Assembly (NCBI RefSeq): GCF_000253255.1
Contig: NC_015580.1
Coordinates: 62,001-126,000, forward strand
Source: Novosphingobium sp. PP1Y
Lineage (GTDB): Bacteria > Pseudomonadota > Alphaproteobacteria > Sphingomonadales > Sphingomonadaceae
Direction: 5' to 3'
DNA: 64,000 nucleotides
The position numbers were made by a program, and so were the translations under genes. Positions 1 to 8,240 of this stretch are shown here, piece after piece (position 1 is the first letter of the stretch; each line of letters opens with the position of its first letter). Under the pieces are notes generated by a model that worked only from the letters and a program-made list of their open reading frames with translations, was not told where the DNA came from and did not search any database.

Positions 1-166
1 CTCGCCGCTGCGCCGTAACGTCACGATCGAGGACGTCGGCGGTTCGGGCCTCTATTTCCTCTCGGACCTCTCCTCGGGCGTGACCGGCGAGACGCACCAT
101 GTCGATGCCGGCTACCACGTCGTGGGCATGAAGCAGGAAGATGCTCCCGACATTGCCCTGACCTGA
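1..166 (+). CDS. fabI: Enoyl-ACP reductase (NADH), 3' end only
   Basis: Only the last 54 codons lie in the window; the frame is open from base 2 to the TGA at 164-166. The peptide contains VTIEDVGGSGLYFLSDLSSG and then GVTGETHHVDAGYHVVGM, the C-terminal signature of FabI-type enoyl-ACP reductases, short-chain-dehydrogenase-fold enzymes that catalyse the last reduction in each round of type II fatty acid synthesis in the cytosol. The catalytic Tyr-Lys region lies outside the window. A strong hairpin follows the stop, so this is the end of its transcription unit. Confidence 0.9.
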   Translation, partial: SPLRRNVTIEDVGGSGLYFLSDLSSGVTGETHHVDAGYHVVGMKQEDAPDIALT

Positions 167-200
167 GTTTCGGGCAAGATCGGAACGCGAACCGAAAAGT

Positions 201-230
201 AAAAAGGCCGGGAGCGATCCCGGCCTTTTT
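201..230. terminator. Bidirectional intrinsic terminator
   Basis: A perfect 13-bp inverted repeat (AAAAAGGCCGGGA / TCCCGGCCTTTTT) around a GCGA tetraloop, with A and T runs on the two sides. It serves fabI on the plus strand and the gene ending at 276 on the minus strand. Confidence 0.9.
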
Positions 231-275
231 CATGTTCGACGCCGCAGCCCGCCGCGAAAGGCGGACCGGCCGCGC

Positions 276-872
276 TTACTTGTCTTCGGATTCATCAACC
301 GGCGTGGCAATGGTCGCGGTGCCGCTCTTGTCTTCGGCGGCGTCGGTTTCTGCCTGCTGGCGCTGCTTCTGCTCGAGATAGGCCTTTTCGGCCGCCTCGA
401 CCCGCTTCTGCTGCGCGGCCGCTTCGGCATCGATGGTCGAGAGCCGCTTGGCGCGTTCTTGTGCGATCAGTTCGCTGAATTTCACGTCGGAGGCGTTGGC
501 CTTCTCGGCATAGGCCTGGTCGATCAGCTTCTGGGTGCAGCCTAGCGCGCCACCGCCGCCGACCGGAGAGCAGCTCATCGTGCCGAACGCGCCGACCGTT
601 TCGTAGGCTTCCACCCGGTTGGTCCAGGCTTCGGACTTGGGCGAATCCACACCGCGCAGAGGTTCGGGAATGCGGTAGCGTTCCGCTTCGGCCTTGCGCG
701 CGCAGACGGTGATCTCGTTGCCCGACGATTCGGGGCAGGGATCGTCGCCGAAGACGATGACCTGGTTGACTTTCTCGCCATCGTCCTCTTGCGCGGTGGC
801 AGGAGCGGCTGCGAAAGTCAGGCCCGCGGAAAGGGCGGCGAGGGCTGCGGCGGCAGTCAGGAGGCGGGCCAT
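276..872 (-). CDS. Secreted protein of unknown function, 198 aa
   Basis: The product begins with a clear Sec signal peptide (MARLLTAAAALAALSAGL, cleavage probably after ATAQ near residue 28). The mature part has four cysteines (CPESS, VCARK, MSCSP, GCTQK), enough for two disulfides, and a long Ala/Glu/Gln/Lys-rich helical stretch from about residue 125 to the end, likely coiled coil. I do not recognise a named family; it resembles the small conserved periplasmic proteins often seen in sphingomonads. It is convergent with fabI and shares the terminator at 201-230. The presence of dsbB nearby fits a disulfide-bonded product, but that is only suggestive. Confidence 0.75.
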   Translation of the reverse strand: MARLLTAAAALAALSAGLTFAAAPATAQEDDGEKVNQVIVFGDDPCPESSGNEITVCARKAEAERYRIPEPLRGVDSPKSEAWTNRVEAYETVGAFGTMSCSPVGGGGALGCTQKLIDQAYAEKANASDVKFSELIAQERAKRLSTIDAEAAAQQKRVEAAEKAYLEQKQRQQAETDAAEDKSGTATIATPVDESEDK

Positions 873-992
873 CGGTTATGCTCCATGCATCGGATTGATC
901 GTTATCGGTCAGGATATAGGCCAGACCGGCCTTGAACGGTAGGTGAAGCCAGGAAGAAAGCCCTGACGCGGATCAATTTCTCCTGCGAAGCG

Positions 993-1517
993 TCAGATGC
1001 GCTCGGACAGCTTGATGGCCGCGCGGCAGCCCAGCCGGATAGCGTTGAACAACAGGGGATAGGCGGGCGCCTGCTCGGCCCCGGCGGCCAGTGCGGCGTC
1101 GCGATGCTCGCGCTCGTCATCGCGGAATTCGCGGATCGTCTCTCGCAGTTCAGTGTCGTCGTCGCCTTCCAGCTCTTCGAGTTGCTGGGTGTAGTGGCGG
1201 TCGATCTCGGTTTCGATTGCGGCGGTGCAGGCCATCGCGGCCTTGGGGCCCAGCAGTGCGGTTGCCGCGCCCAGCGCATAACCGGCGACGGACCACACCG
1301 GCTGGAGCAGGGTGGGGCGCACGCCTCGCTCGGCGATCATCGCATCGAAGCGGGCGCGGTGATCGGCTTCCTGCTCGGCCATGCCGGCGATCTCGCTCGA
1401 ATGCTCAGCGCGGGTACCCATGACCGCGAGCTGGCCTGCGTAGATGCGCGTGGCGCCATATTCGCCGGCCTGATCGACCCTGAGGATCCGGGCGTTGCGT
1501 TCCGATTTCGCGTCCAT
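993..1517 (-). CDS. coq7: Demethoxyubiquinone hydroxylase family protein (COQ7 type)
   Basis: A 174-residue ferritin-like di-iron protein of the COQ7 family, which hydroxylates demethoxyubiquinone in ubiquinone synthesis at the inner membrane. The iron-ligand pattern is visible: Glu in RVDQAGEYGATRIYAG, the ExxH in AEQEADHRARF, a Glu in ETEIDRHY, and a second ExxH in DDEREHRDAAL. Length matches the family. I place the start at the ATG at 1517; an upstream in-frame TTG at 1529 would add four residues but has no better ribosome site. It follows dsbB by 22 bases on the same strand, probably in one operon with ctpA and the EnvC-like gene, and both COQ7 and DsbB use the quinone pool. Confidence 0.88.
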   Translation of the reverse strand: MDAKSERNARILRVDQAGEYGATRIYAGQLAVMGTRAEHSSEIAGMAEQEADHRARFDAMIAERGVRPTLLQPVWSVAGYALGAATALLGPKAAMACTAAIETEIDRHYTQQLEELEGDDDTELRETIREFRDDEREHRDAALAAGAEQAPAYPLLFNAIRLGCRAAIKLSERI

Positions 1518-1539
1518 GCCTGTGTCCAAACCTTGTGCC

Positions 1540-2046
1540 TTATACCTTTTCGGGCGCCGTAAGCTGCACTTTGCCGTTCATCGCGATCAGCGCGAAGACA
1601 AGCAGGGCCCCGCCGGTGGAAATGAGGAAATTCCAGCCCGCCAGCGAAATGCCCCACAGGTCCCAGGGCGCCACGTCGCAGCGGATCACCGGGGCCTTCA
1701 TGATCGCGGCAAGGGGATCGCCGCCGCCGTCGAACACGCTGGCGGTGCAGGCGGTGACGCCATGCCACCAGCCATATTCGACTCCGGCGTGAAAGCCGCC
1801 GATCAGGCCTGAAACGAGCACTGCCAGCGCGGCGATCGCCACCAGCGGCGCGACCGGTCGCCAGAAAAAGGCAAGCAGGGCGAACGGTATCGCGATCATG
1901 TGCGGATAGCGTTGCCACCAGCACATCTCGCAAGGGTAGAGGCCGAAGCCGTACTGGCTGAGGTAGGCGCCGCCCAGCAAAGCCAGCGGAATGGAGAGCG
2001 CAAGCAGGCGGGCGGCGCGCAAGGGCGTGGCGACGGCGACGGTCAT
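1540..2046 (-). CDS. dsbB: Disulfide bond formation protein B
   Basis: A 168-residue inner-membrane protein with four hydrophobic segments. The first redox pair is the CxxC in YPCEMCWWQRYPH, which passes electrons to quinone; the second periplasmic pair is the Cys in VTACTAS and the Cys in VIRCDVAPW. DsbB reoxidises DsbA and so drives disulfide formation in exported proteins. The longest frame starts at 2100 but would overlap ctpA; the ATG at 2046 (MTVAVATPLRAARLL) starts 28 bases after the ctpA stop and is followed directly by the membrane segment, so I chose it. Confidence 0.88.
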   Translation of the reverse strand: MTVAVATPLRAARLLALSIPLALLGGAYLSQYGFGLYPCEMCWWQRYPHMIAIPFALLAFFWRPVAPLVAIAALAVLVSGLIGGFHAGVEYGWWHGVTACTASVFDGGGDPLAAIMKAPVIRCDVAPWDLWGISLAGWNFLISTGGALLVFALIAMNGKVQLTAPEKV

Positions 2047-2074
2047 ATGTTCAGCTTTCCCGTGTCCGGCCCGC

Positions 2075-3439
2075 TCAGTTCTTCTTGTCGGATGGCGCAT
2101 TGGTTGCGAGCGCCGGCTTGCCGGCGGTGCGCTGCAGCGTCGCGATCGCGTAGTGAAGCTGGAAGTCGTCGATGCCCTTTTCCTTCAGCTCCTCGGCCGA
2201 AACCTTGAAGCGCGGATCGTCCATCTTGTCGTTCTCGAGGTCCTTGTCCTCAAGCGCGGCCTCGTTGATCAGGTGGCCGCGCAGGTCGGATTCGCGCACA
2301 GCCCGTTCGGCGCGAGCCCTTGCATCGGGATCTGACATCTGCGGCACCTTGATGTCGGGCACGATGCCGCCTTCCTGCACCGAGTGGCCCGAAGGCGTGA
2401 AGTAGCGCGCCGTCGTCAGCTTGACTGCGCTGTTCTTGTCGAGCTGGATGAACGACTGGACCGACCCCTTGCCGAAGGTGCGCTCGCCCATCACCACAGC
2501 GCGGTGCTGGTCCTGCAGCGCGCCGGCCACGATTTCCGAGGCCGAGGCGGAGCCCGCGTCGACCAGGACGATCACCGGCATGCCCTTGACGACGTCGCCG
2601 CGGAACATGGTTTCGGCGCGATAATACTGGTTCTCGCTGGCGATGCGGCCGCGCTGCGAGACGATCACGCCCTTGTCGAGGAACAGGTCCGAGAGCGCCA
2701 CGGCTTCGTCGAGCGAACCGCCCGGATTGGAGCGCAGGTCGAGCACCAGGCCGTCGAGCTTGCCGCCCGCCGTTGCCGCCTGCTTCTTGAGGTCGGCGAT
2801 CGCCTTGTTCACGTCGTTGCCGACATCGCGCGAGAATTCGTTGACCGAGATGACGCCGATGTCGTCCTTGAGCTCCCAGGTCACCGGCTCGAGTTCGATG
2901 ACGCCGCGAGTCACGGTGACGTCGAAGGGTTCGTCGCGCCCGGGGCGATAGATCGTCAGGCGGATCGAAGTGCCGGCCGGGCCGCGCATCTTGGACACGG
3001 CCTCGTCGAGGTCGCGTTCGTAGTAGAGCACGCCGTCGAGGTGGGTGATGTAGTCGCCCGCCTTCACTCCGGCCTTTTCCGCCGGGCTGCCCTTGAACGG
3101 CGAGACCACCTTGACCGCGCCGTCATCCTCCACGACCGAAAGGCCGAGGCCGGAATAGTTGCCGTCGATCATCGTCTCGAGCCGCTGCAGCGAAGGGCCG
3201 TCGAGATAGTTGGAGTGCGGATCGAGGCTGGCGAGCATGCCGTCGATGGCGCCCTTGAGCAGCTTGTCGTCGTCGACCGGGTCGACATAGTTCTGCTTCA
3301 CCAGTTCGTAGATGGTGAACAGCTTGTCGAAACCCGGATTCACGCGGCTGTCGACGGCCGACAGGCCGGACGTTGCCACCGGCAGGACCGCAACGGCGGA
3401 AACCAGCATGGTCGCGCGCAGGATGGATCTGATCTTCAT
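2075..3439 (-). CDS. ctpA: Carboxy-terminal processing protease, S41 family
   Basis: A 454-residue periplasmic serine protease. In order: a signal/anchor segment (MKIRSILRATMLVSAVAVLP), a helical N-terminal part, a PDZ domain (GLGLSVVEDDGAVKVVSPF to about YITHLDG), and the S41 core with LDLRSNPGG, the catalytic serine in DAGSASASEIVAG and the catalytic lysine in FGKGSVQ. Such proteases trim the C-termini of periplasmic proteins and, in several proteobacteria, control peptidoglycan hydrolases. It follows the EnvC-like gene on the same strand, a pairing that fits a cell-wall role. Start at ATG 3439, which places the signal peptide correctly; the upstream extension has no such feature. Confidence 0.92.
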   Translation of the reverse strand: MKIRSILRATMLVSAVAVLPVATSGLSAVDSRVNPGFDKLFTIYELVKQNYVDPVDDDKLLKGAIDGMLASLDPHSNYLDGPSLQRLETMIDGNYSGLGLSVVEDDGAVKVVSPFKGSPAEKAGVKAGDYITHLDGVLYYERDLDEAVSKMRGPAGTSIRLTIYRPGRDEPFDVTVTRGVIELEPVTWELKDDIGVISVNEFSRDVGNDVNKAIADLKKQAATAGGKLDGLVLDLRSNPGGSLDEAVALSDLFLDKGVIVSQRGRIASENQYYRAETMFRGDVVKGMPVIVLVDAGSASASEIVAGALQDQHRAVVMGERTFGKGSVQSFIQLDKNSAVKLTTARYFTPSGHSVQEGGIVPDIKVPQMSDPDARARAERAVRESDLRGHLINEAALEDKDLENDKMDDPRFKVSAEELKEKGIDDFQLHYAIATLQRTAGKPALATNAPSDKKN

Positions 3440-3583
3440 CGGGCTTGACTGCCTCTCGTTCGTCACGCCGGCCGCAGCCGGTCTTGGCACATGATCGCGC
3501 ATATTACCGGGCCTTTGCGCCAATTGCCAGCGATGCGGCCTTGGCCCTCGGCGCGGTGTGGAGCAGCGATCCTCGTCACTGCA

Positions 3584-4831
3584 CTATAGCGAGCGGATAT
3601 ATTGCAGGGGATTAACGGGTTCGCCCTCGCGCCGCAGTTCGACGAGGACTTGCGGCTGGCCGGGCCCTGTCATGCCCAGCGGCGATCCGGCCACCACCCG
3701 TTCGCCGACATCGACGTCAAGGCGGGCGAGGCCGGTGACCAGCGAGGTCCAGCCGCCGCTGTGTTCGATGATGACGATGCGGTCGTAGCCGCGGTAGGGC
3801 CCGGCATAGGCGATGCGTCCCGGCGCGGGGGCGACGGCCTGGGCATTGGCCCGGGTCGCCAGGGTGATGCCGCGCGAACGGTTGAGCCCGGGAGCATCCT
3901 CGCCGAATCCGGTCACGACGCGGCCGGTGACGGGAAGCATGTAGGTGGGAAGACCCTCGGGCGGGGTGACGAACTGCGAGGAGGCGATCACTTGCGCTTC
4001 CTCGGGGCGCGGCGGACGCATGATCGGTCCGGGCAGTGCGGCCAGCTCTTGGCGCAGTTCGCCTTGCCGCCCCATCTCGTCGACGAGATCGCTCAGGTCG
4101 CGGGCCTTTTCGGCCAGGGCCAGGGCGCGTTCGCTTTCGCGCGCGGCAACGCCGGTAGCCTCGCGGCTGGCCAGCCGCTGGCGTGCTTCCAGGGTTGCCA
4201 GTTCGCGGCGCCGTCGGCGCATTTCCGCCTCGGCCATCTTCAGGTCGTTGGCCGCGGCCTGGGCATTGCGCTCCAGCGCCCGGCCACGCTCGATCTCGCT
4301 GCGCAATGAGGCGGTACGGCGCTGCACTTCGGGCAGCATCGTATCGAGCAGGGCGCGAAGGTAAACGGCATCGCGCACCGATCCCGGCCGCAGCAGGGCG
4401 AGCAGGGGCGGGCGGCGCGACAGGCGCTGCAACGCACCGGTCAGCCCGGCCAGCGGTGCCTGCCGCTCGGCCAGACGCGCGCGCAATTCGGCTCTCTGCG
4501 AGGCGACCAGCCGGACTTTCGCCGTCTGTACCGCAATGGCGGCTTCGGTCTGCTGGATGCGGGCGGCGACCGCAGCGGCCTCGCGCGCGGTCTTCTCGGC
4601 CTGCTGGGTTACCTGCCGCGCCTGCTTTTCGAGCTTTTCGGCGCGCTCGCGAGCGGCATCGCCCTCGCGGCGCGCGGCCAGCATGTCTTCCTGCGCCCGG
4701 GTGGCGTCGACCGCGGGATTGAGCACCGCGAATGCACCCACCTGGCTCAGCCCGCGGCCTGCCACCATGGCGGCGCACAGCCCCAGGCCGGCAGCGGAAA
4801 CGAGCAGGATCTTGCGCGAAGCGGGCGTCAC
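3584..4831 (-). CDS. EnvC-like murein hydrolase activator with degenerate LytM domain
   Basis: A 415-residue protein with an N-terminal membrane/signal segment (about 8-25), a long coiled coil from about 40 to 235 rich in Arg, Ala, Glu and Gln, and a C-terminal M23/LytM domain from about 300. The metal-binding His of the usual HxG(I)D motif is replaced (RSRGITLATRAN) and the HxH near the end is lost (SLVTGLARL), so it should not be an enzyme. This matches EnvC-type factors that activate amidases at the division site. The start is GTG at 4831. It lies just upstream of ctpA. I am confident of the family and less sure of the exact partner. Confidence 0.85.
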   Translation of the reverse strand: MTPASRKILLVSAAGLGLCAAMVAGRGLSQVGAFAVLNPAVDATRAQEDMLAARREGDAARERAEKLEKQARQVTQQAEKTAREAAAVAARIQQTEAAIAVQTAKVRLVASQRAELRARLAERQAPLAGLTGALQRLSRRPPLLALLRPGSVRDAVYLRALLDTMLPEVQRRTASLRSEIERGRALERNAQAAANDLKMAEAEMRRRRRELATLEARQRLASREATGVAARESERALALAEKARDLSDLVDEMGRQGELRQELAALPGPIMRPPRPEEAQVIASSQFVTPPEGLPTYMLPVTGRVVTGFGEDAPGLNRSRGITLATRANAQAVAPAPGRIAYAGPYRGYDRIVIIEHSGGWTSLVTGLARLDVDVGERVVAGSPLGMTGPGQPQVLVELRREGEPVNPLQYIRSL

Positions 4832-4995
4832 ACCCGGTTAACTAGAGCGCCAATGCGCAAAAGGAAATGATCGGCGCAAGGCCGAGCTGGGGAAGATTCA
4901 CGCGGGCTGCCCATCGTGCAGTGGGTGCCAACGAAGAAGGGGCCGGCGTTCCCACGCGCCGACCCCTCTACCGATCCCGTCTACGGGGTGTGCAC

Positions 4996-5670
4996 TCAGC
5001 GTGCGGCGGCGGCCTCGTCGGTCGTCACCGGGGTGATCTTGATTTCCACGCGGCGGTTGAGCGCGCGGCCCTCGGCGGTCGAATTGTCGGCTACCGGGTA
5101 GTTCTCGCCCATGCCCTGGGTCTGGATGCGAGCCGACGACACGCCGCGCGAAATCAGGTAGCGCCCGACGGAATCGGCACGGCGCTTGGACAGGTCCATG
5201 TTGTACGCGTCCGAGCCGGTCGAATCGGTGTGGCCGTACACGTCGATCAGGCTGTTGGGATACTGGATCATGCTCTGCGCGACCTTGTCGAGCGTCGCTT
5301 GAAACGAGGGGCTGATCGCGGTGGAATCCACGGCGAAAGTCACGTCGGGCAGGTTGACGAGAATGCCGTCGCCTTCCTGGCTGACGTCGACGCCGGAACC
5401 GGCGGTCTGTTCCTTCAGTTCCTTGATCTGCTTGTCCATCTGGTAGCCGACCACGCCACCGGCGACGCCGCCGATGCCCGCGCCGACGATGCGCGCGGTC
5501 TTGCCGCCGATCACGCTGCCCAGAAGATAGCCGAGCCCGGCGCCGCCCACGCCGCCGATGGCCGTGCGCGAGACCTTGCGTTCGCCGGTGTTCGGATCGG
5601 TGACGCAGCCGGACACTGCGATCAGCGAAATGGCGGCGGCTGTTGCCGTGAACAGGCGAGTTCGTTTCAT
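4996..5670 (-). CDS. OmpA-family lipoprotein with glycine-zipper segment
   Basis: A 224-residue outer-membrane lipoprotein. The signal ends in a lipobox (IAVSGC, Cys22). Next comes a glycine-rich zipper segment (GGVGGAGLGYLLGSVIGG and GAGIGGVAGGVVGY) that could insert in a membrane, then an OmpA/MotB peptidoglycan-binding domain with IDVYGHTDSTGSDAYN and LSKRRADSVGRYL and the closing NRRVEIKI. It should tie the outer membrane to peptidoglycan. The start is ATG 5670, where the lipoprotein signal begins. An EcfG-type promoter lies 90-110 bases upstream, so it may belong to the general stress regulon. Confidence 0.9.
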   Translation of the reverse strand: MKRTRLFTATAAAISLIAVSGCVTDPNTGERKVSRTAIGGVGGAGLGYLLGSVIGGKTARIVGAGIGGVAGGVVGYQMDKQIKELKEQTAGSGVDVSQEGDGILVNLPDVTFAVDSTAISPSFQATLDKVAQSMIQYPNSLIDVYGHTDSTGSDAYNMDLSKRRADSVGRYLISRGVSSARIQTQGMGENYPVADNSTAEGRALNRRVEIKITPVTTDEAAAAR

Positions 5671-5756
5671 GGTCTTGGCCCTTCCTCTGTATATCTCTGT
5701 CTGCGCATTCATCTGTGTGATAGTGAACATGAATGGCAAATTGATGATGTCGGCCA

Positions 5757-5781
5757 AACGCTTGTTGCCCGGCTATGTTCC
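5757..5781 (-). promoter_or_regulatory. EcfG (general stress sigma factor) promoter, predicted
   Basis: On the minus strand the sequence reads GGAAC, 16 bases, CGTT. This matches in full the GGAAC-N16/17-CGTT consensus of alphaproteobacterial EcfG promoters. The -10 element is about 87 bases before the ATG of the OmpA-family lipoprotein gene (5670). Confidence 0.65.
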
Positions 5782-5865
5782 AGAGGCACGTTCGCTTGTG
5801 AGCATTTGTTGCCGCTTCACGCAGCGCTTCGCTATTGCGGAAATCTCTGCTAGCGCAGGGACATT

Positions 5866-7200
5866 GTGACGCCCTTTCCCTGGACCGACCTCCTCATCAT
5901 CGCCGGCCTGATCCTGATCAATGGCCTGTTTTCCATGTCCGAACTGGCGATCGTGTCCGCTCGGCCGGCCCGTCTCAAGGTATCCGCGGACAAGGGCAGC
6001 AGGGCTGCGCAGACTGCGCTCGATCTTGCTTCGGACCCGGGCAAGTTTCTCTCCACGGTGCAGATCGGCATCACCCTGATCGGCATCATTGCGGGCGCCT
6101 ATTCGGGGGCAAGCCTGGGCGAGCCGGTGGGCGAGAGGCTGGCGATGCTGGGCGTTCCGGGCCATCTCTCGGGCCAGATCGGTTTCGCGCTCGTCATTAT
6201 CGCGACGACTTACGGCAGCCTCGTGATCGGCGAACTGGTGCCCAAGCAACTGGCCCTGCGCGCCGCGGAGCCGGTGGCGATCATCATGGCCCGGCCGATG
6301 GCATTGCTGGCGCAGATCATGGCGCCTTTCGTCTGGCTGCTCGACAAGTCCTCGGGCCTTATCCTGCGCCTGCTGGCGGTGCGCCGCGGCGGGGAAGAGC
6401 AGCTGACCGCCGAGGAACTGCACATGATCTTCGCCGAGGCGACCCGTTCGGGCGCGATCGACGAGGACGAGCGGGCAATGATGGCAGGGGTCATGAAGCT
6501 GGCCGACCGGCCGGTGCGCGAACTGATGACCCCGCGCAACCAGATCGACTGGATCGACGTCGATTCCACCAGCGAGGAACTGCGCGCGCGGATCGCCGGA
6601 TCGCCGCACTCGCTGCTGCCCGTGGCGGATGAGGACGTGCCCGACAAGGTGCTGGGCATCCTCAAGGTCCGCGAGGTCCTGGCCGCGCTCGTCGAGGGGC
6701 GCGAGGTCGATATCCGCGCCATGATGAAGAAGGCCGAAGTCATTCCCGACCAGCTCGATGCTATGGATGCGCTGCGCAAGCTGCAGGTGGCGGAAGTCTC
6801 GATGGCGGTGGTCCATGACGAGTACGGCCATCTCGAAGGCGTGGTGACGCCTTCGGACATGCTTGCGGCACTTGCCGGCAACTTCGTCAGCCACCAGGAC
6901 GAAGGCGACGAGCCGATGGTCATCGAACGCGCCGACGGTTCGCTGCTCGTCTCCGGCTCGATGCCGGCCGACGCCTTTGCCGAGCGGCTGGACATAGATC
7001 TGTCCCACGACCGCGAATATGCGACCGTGGCCGGCTTCGTGCTTGCGGTTCTCAAGAAAGTCCCCCGCGAGGGTGAAGTCTTCACCGAACAGGGTTGGCG
7101 CTTCGAGGTCGTCGACATGGACGGCCTGCGCATCGACAAGCTCCTGGTGGAGATGGAGGCGGTCGACGGCGGGGACGACGGGGTTTCCGGCGACGGCTGA
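5866..7200 (+). CDS. CNNM/HlyC-CorC family membrane protein
   Basis: A 444-residue protein with an N-terminal DUF21 (CNNM) membrane domain of four hydrophobic segments (about 1-200), two CBS domains (about 210-335, with ELMTPRNQIDWIDVD and VVHDEYGHLEGVVTPSDML) and a C-terminal CorC/HlyC domain (about 350-435). Family members are linked to magnesium or cobalt export or tolerance; some are annotated as hemolysins on weak grounds. The start is GTG at 5866 after an AGGGA ribosome site. It is divergent from the OmpA-family gene and ends at a shared terminator. The transported ion cannot be told from sequence. Confidence 0.9.
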   Translation: MTPFPWTDLLIIAGLILINGLFSMSELAIVSARPARLKVSADKGSRAAQTALDLASDPGKFLSTVQIGITLIGIIAGAYSGASLGEPVGERLAMLGVPGHLSGQIGFALVIIATTYGSLVIGELVPKQLALRAAEPVAIIMARPMALLAQIMAPFVWLLDKSSGLILRLLAVRRGGEEQLTAEELHMIFAEATRSGAIDEDERAMMAGVMKLADRPVRELMTPRNQIDWIDVDSTSEELRARIAGSPHSLLPVADEDVPDKVLGILKVREVLAALVEGREVDIRAMMKKAEVIPDQLDAMDALRKLQVAEVSMAVVHDEYGHLEGVVTPSDMLAALAGNFVSHQDEGDEPMVIERADGSLLVSGSMPADAFAERLDIDLSHDREYATVAGFVLAVLKKVPREGEVFTEQGWRFEVVDMDGLRIDKLLVEMEAVDGGDDGVSGDG

Positions 7201-7254
7201 CGCTCGGCTGGGCCTTGGATGCCTTCGCCGGAGCACAATCGGCCATCCGCAAAC

Positions 7255-7286
7255 AAAAAGGCCGGAGCAATCGCCCCGGCCCTTTC
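7255..7286. terminator. Bidirectional terminator-like hairpin
   Basis: An AAAAAGGCCGG arm pairs with CCGGCCCTTT around a short loop. It sits between the CNNM gene and the convergent lipoprotein gene, and can stop both. Confidence 0.75.
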
Positions 7287-7304
7287 GCGATCTGTCGTGG
7301 CAAA

Positions 7305-7721
7305 TCAGCCGCCGATGGCGGTCTGCGCGTCGCGTCCGTCGCCTTCGGGGGCGGATAGGATCTGGCGGGTGACCTGGCCCTTGGCGACTGTGTAGGTCGA
7401 GGGATCGCCAACCGTCGAGCGGATCGCCGGATCGGGCGTGCCGGCCATGCCCAGCGTGGTCTTCTCGATCTCGCTGCGGGCCTGCGGGCCGCCGAACATC
7501 GCGTCGAGCGTCTGCTGCTGCAGGGTGCCGTCGGTCGGGCGCGGCTGGCCTTCCTTGGGCGGGCTCAGCGAGAAATCGGGCGGTACGACCAGCGGCGACT
7601 GGCGCTGCACCGCGAATTCGTCGGGACGATTGCGATTGAACAGGCCGGTACTGCCGCAGCCGGACAGGAACACGGCGCCTGCAGTGACGAGAACGAGGGC
7701 GCCAGTTTTCATCTTGGGCAT
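7305..7721 (-). CDS. Outer-membrane lipoprotein, DUF3035 (BamF-like) family
   Basis: A 138-residue lipoprotein: MPKMKTGALVLVTAGAVFLS then GCG with lipid-bearing Cys22. The mature part has the proline-rich RQSPLVVPPDFSLSPPKEG segment typical of the DUF3035 family, which in alphaproteobacteria has been described as an accessory lipoprotein of the BAM outer-membrane protein assembly complex. The start at ATG 7721 follows a GGAGAG site that overlaps the lspA stop, so the two genes are coupled; an ATG at 7712 is possible. LspA, the enzyme that matures lipoproteins, is encoded just upstream. Confidence 0.82.
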   Translation of the reverse strand: MPKMKTGALVLVTAGAVFLSGCGSTGLFNRNRPDEFAVQRQSPLVVPPDFSLSPPKEGQPRPTDGTLQQQTLDAMFGGPQARSEIEKTTLGMAGTPDPAIRSTVGDPSTYTVAKGQVTRQILSAPEGDGRDAQTAIGG

Positions 7722-7725
7722 CAAA

Positions 7726-8232
7726 TCAACTCTCCGGGGCCGTTTCGACCGTTGAATCAGGCTTCTCGCGCGAAAGCAGGGATCGGGCAAGGATAATCAG
7801 GACGCCGATGGTAATGGCGGCATCGGCGATATTGAAGATCAGGAAGGGGCGAAATTCCCCGAAATGCAAGTCGGCATAGTCGATCACGTAGCCGAGCAGG
7901 AAGCGGTCGCGGATATTGCCGAGCGCACCGCCGAGCACGAGGGCCAGGGCGGCGATGTCGGCCATCTTGCGCTCGCGCAGCAGCCAGACGAACACGAAAG
8001 TCGCGATTGCCGCGGTCATCGCCACGAGCGCCCAGCGGCCCTCGGTCGACCCGGCGGTGAACAGGCCCAGCGAGACGCCGAAGTTCTGTGTCCAGTTGAG
8101 GTCGAAGAACGGCAACAGTTCGATGACCCGCACTTCGCGCAGGTTGAGGCCGTTCACCACCCATGACTTGAAGCCCTGGTCGATGAGGAAGACCACGGCC
8201 GCGATCAGCAGGCCCAGCAACCGGTTGCGCAT
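7726..8232 (-). CDS. lspA: Lipoprotein signal peptidase (signal peptidase II)
   Basis: A 168-residue inner-membrane aspartyl protease that cleaves prolipoproteins before the lipid-modified cysteine. Four hydrophobic segments are visible, with the conserved NxGVSLGLF-like segment (NFGVSLGLF) and the two catalytic aspartates in GALGNIRDR and FNIADAAITIG. Start ATG 8232, eight bases after the ileS stop. The ileS-lspA pair is a widespread arrangement. The frame is open far upstream, but that is antisense-like sequence inside ileS. Confidence 0.94.
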   Translation of the reverse strand: MRNRLLGLLIAAVVFLIDQGFKSWVVNGLNLREVRVIELLPFFDLNWTQNFGVSLGLFTAGSTEGRWALVAMTAAIATFVFVWLLRERKMADIAALALVLGGALGNIRDRFLLGYVIDYADLHFGEFRPFLIFNIADAAITIGVLIILARSLLSREKPDSTVETAPES

Positions 8233-8240
8233 GGGACTGC

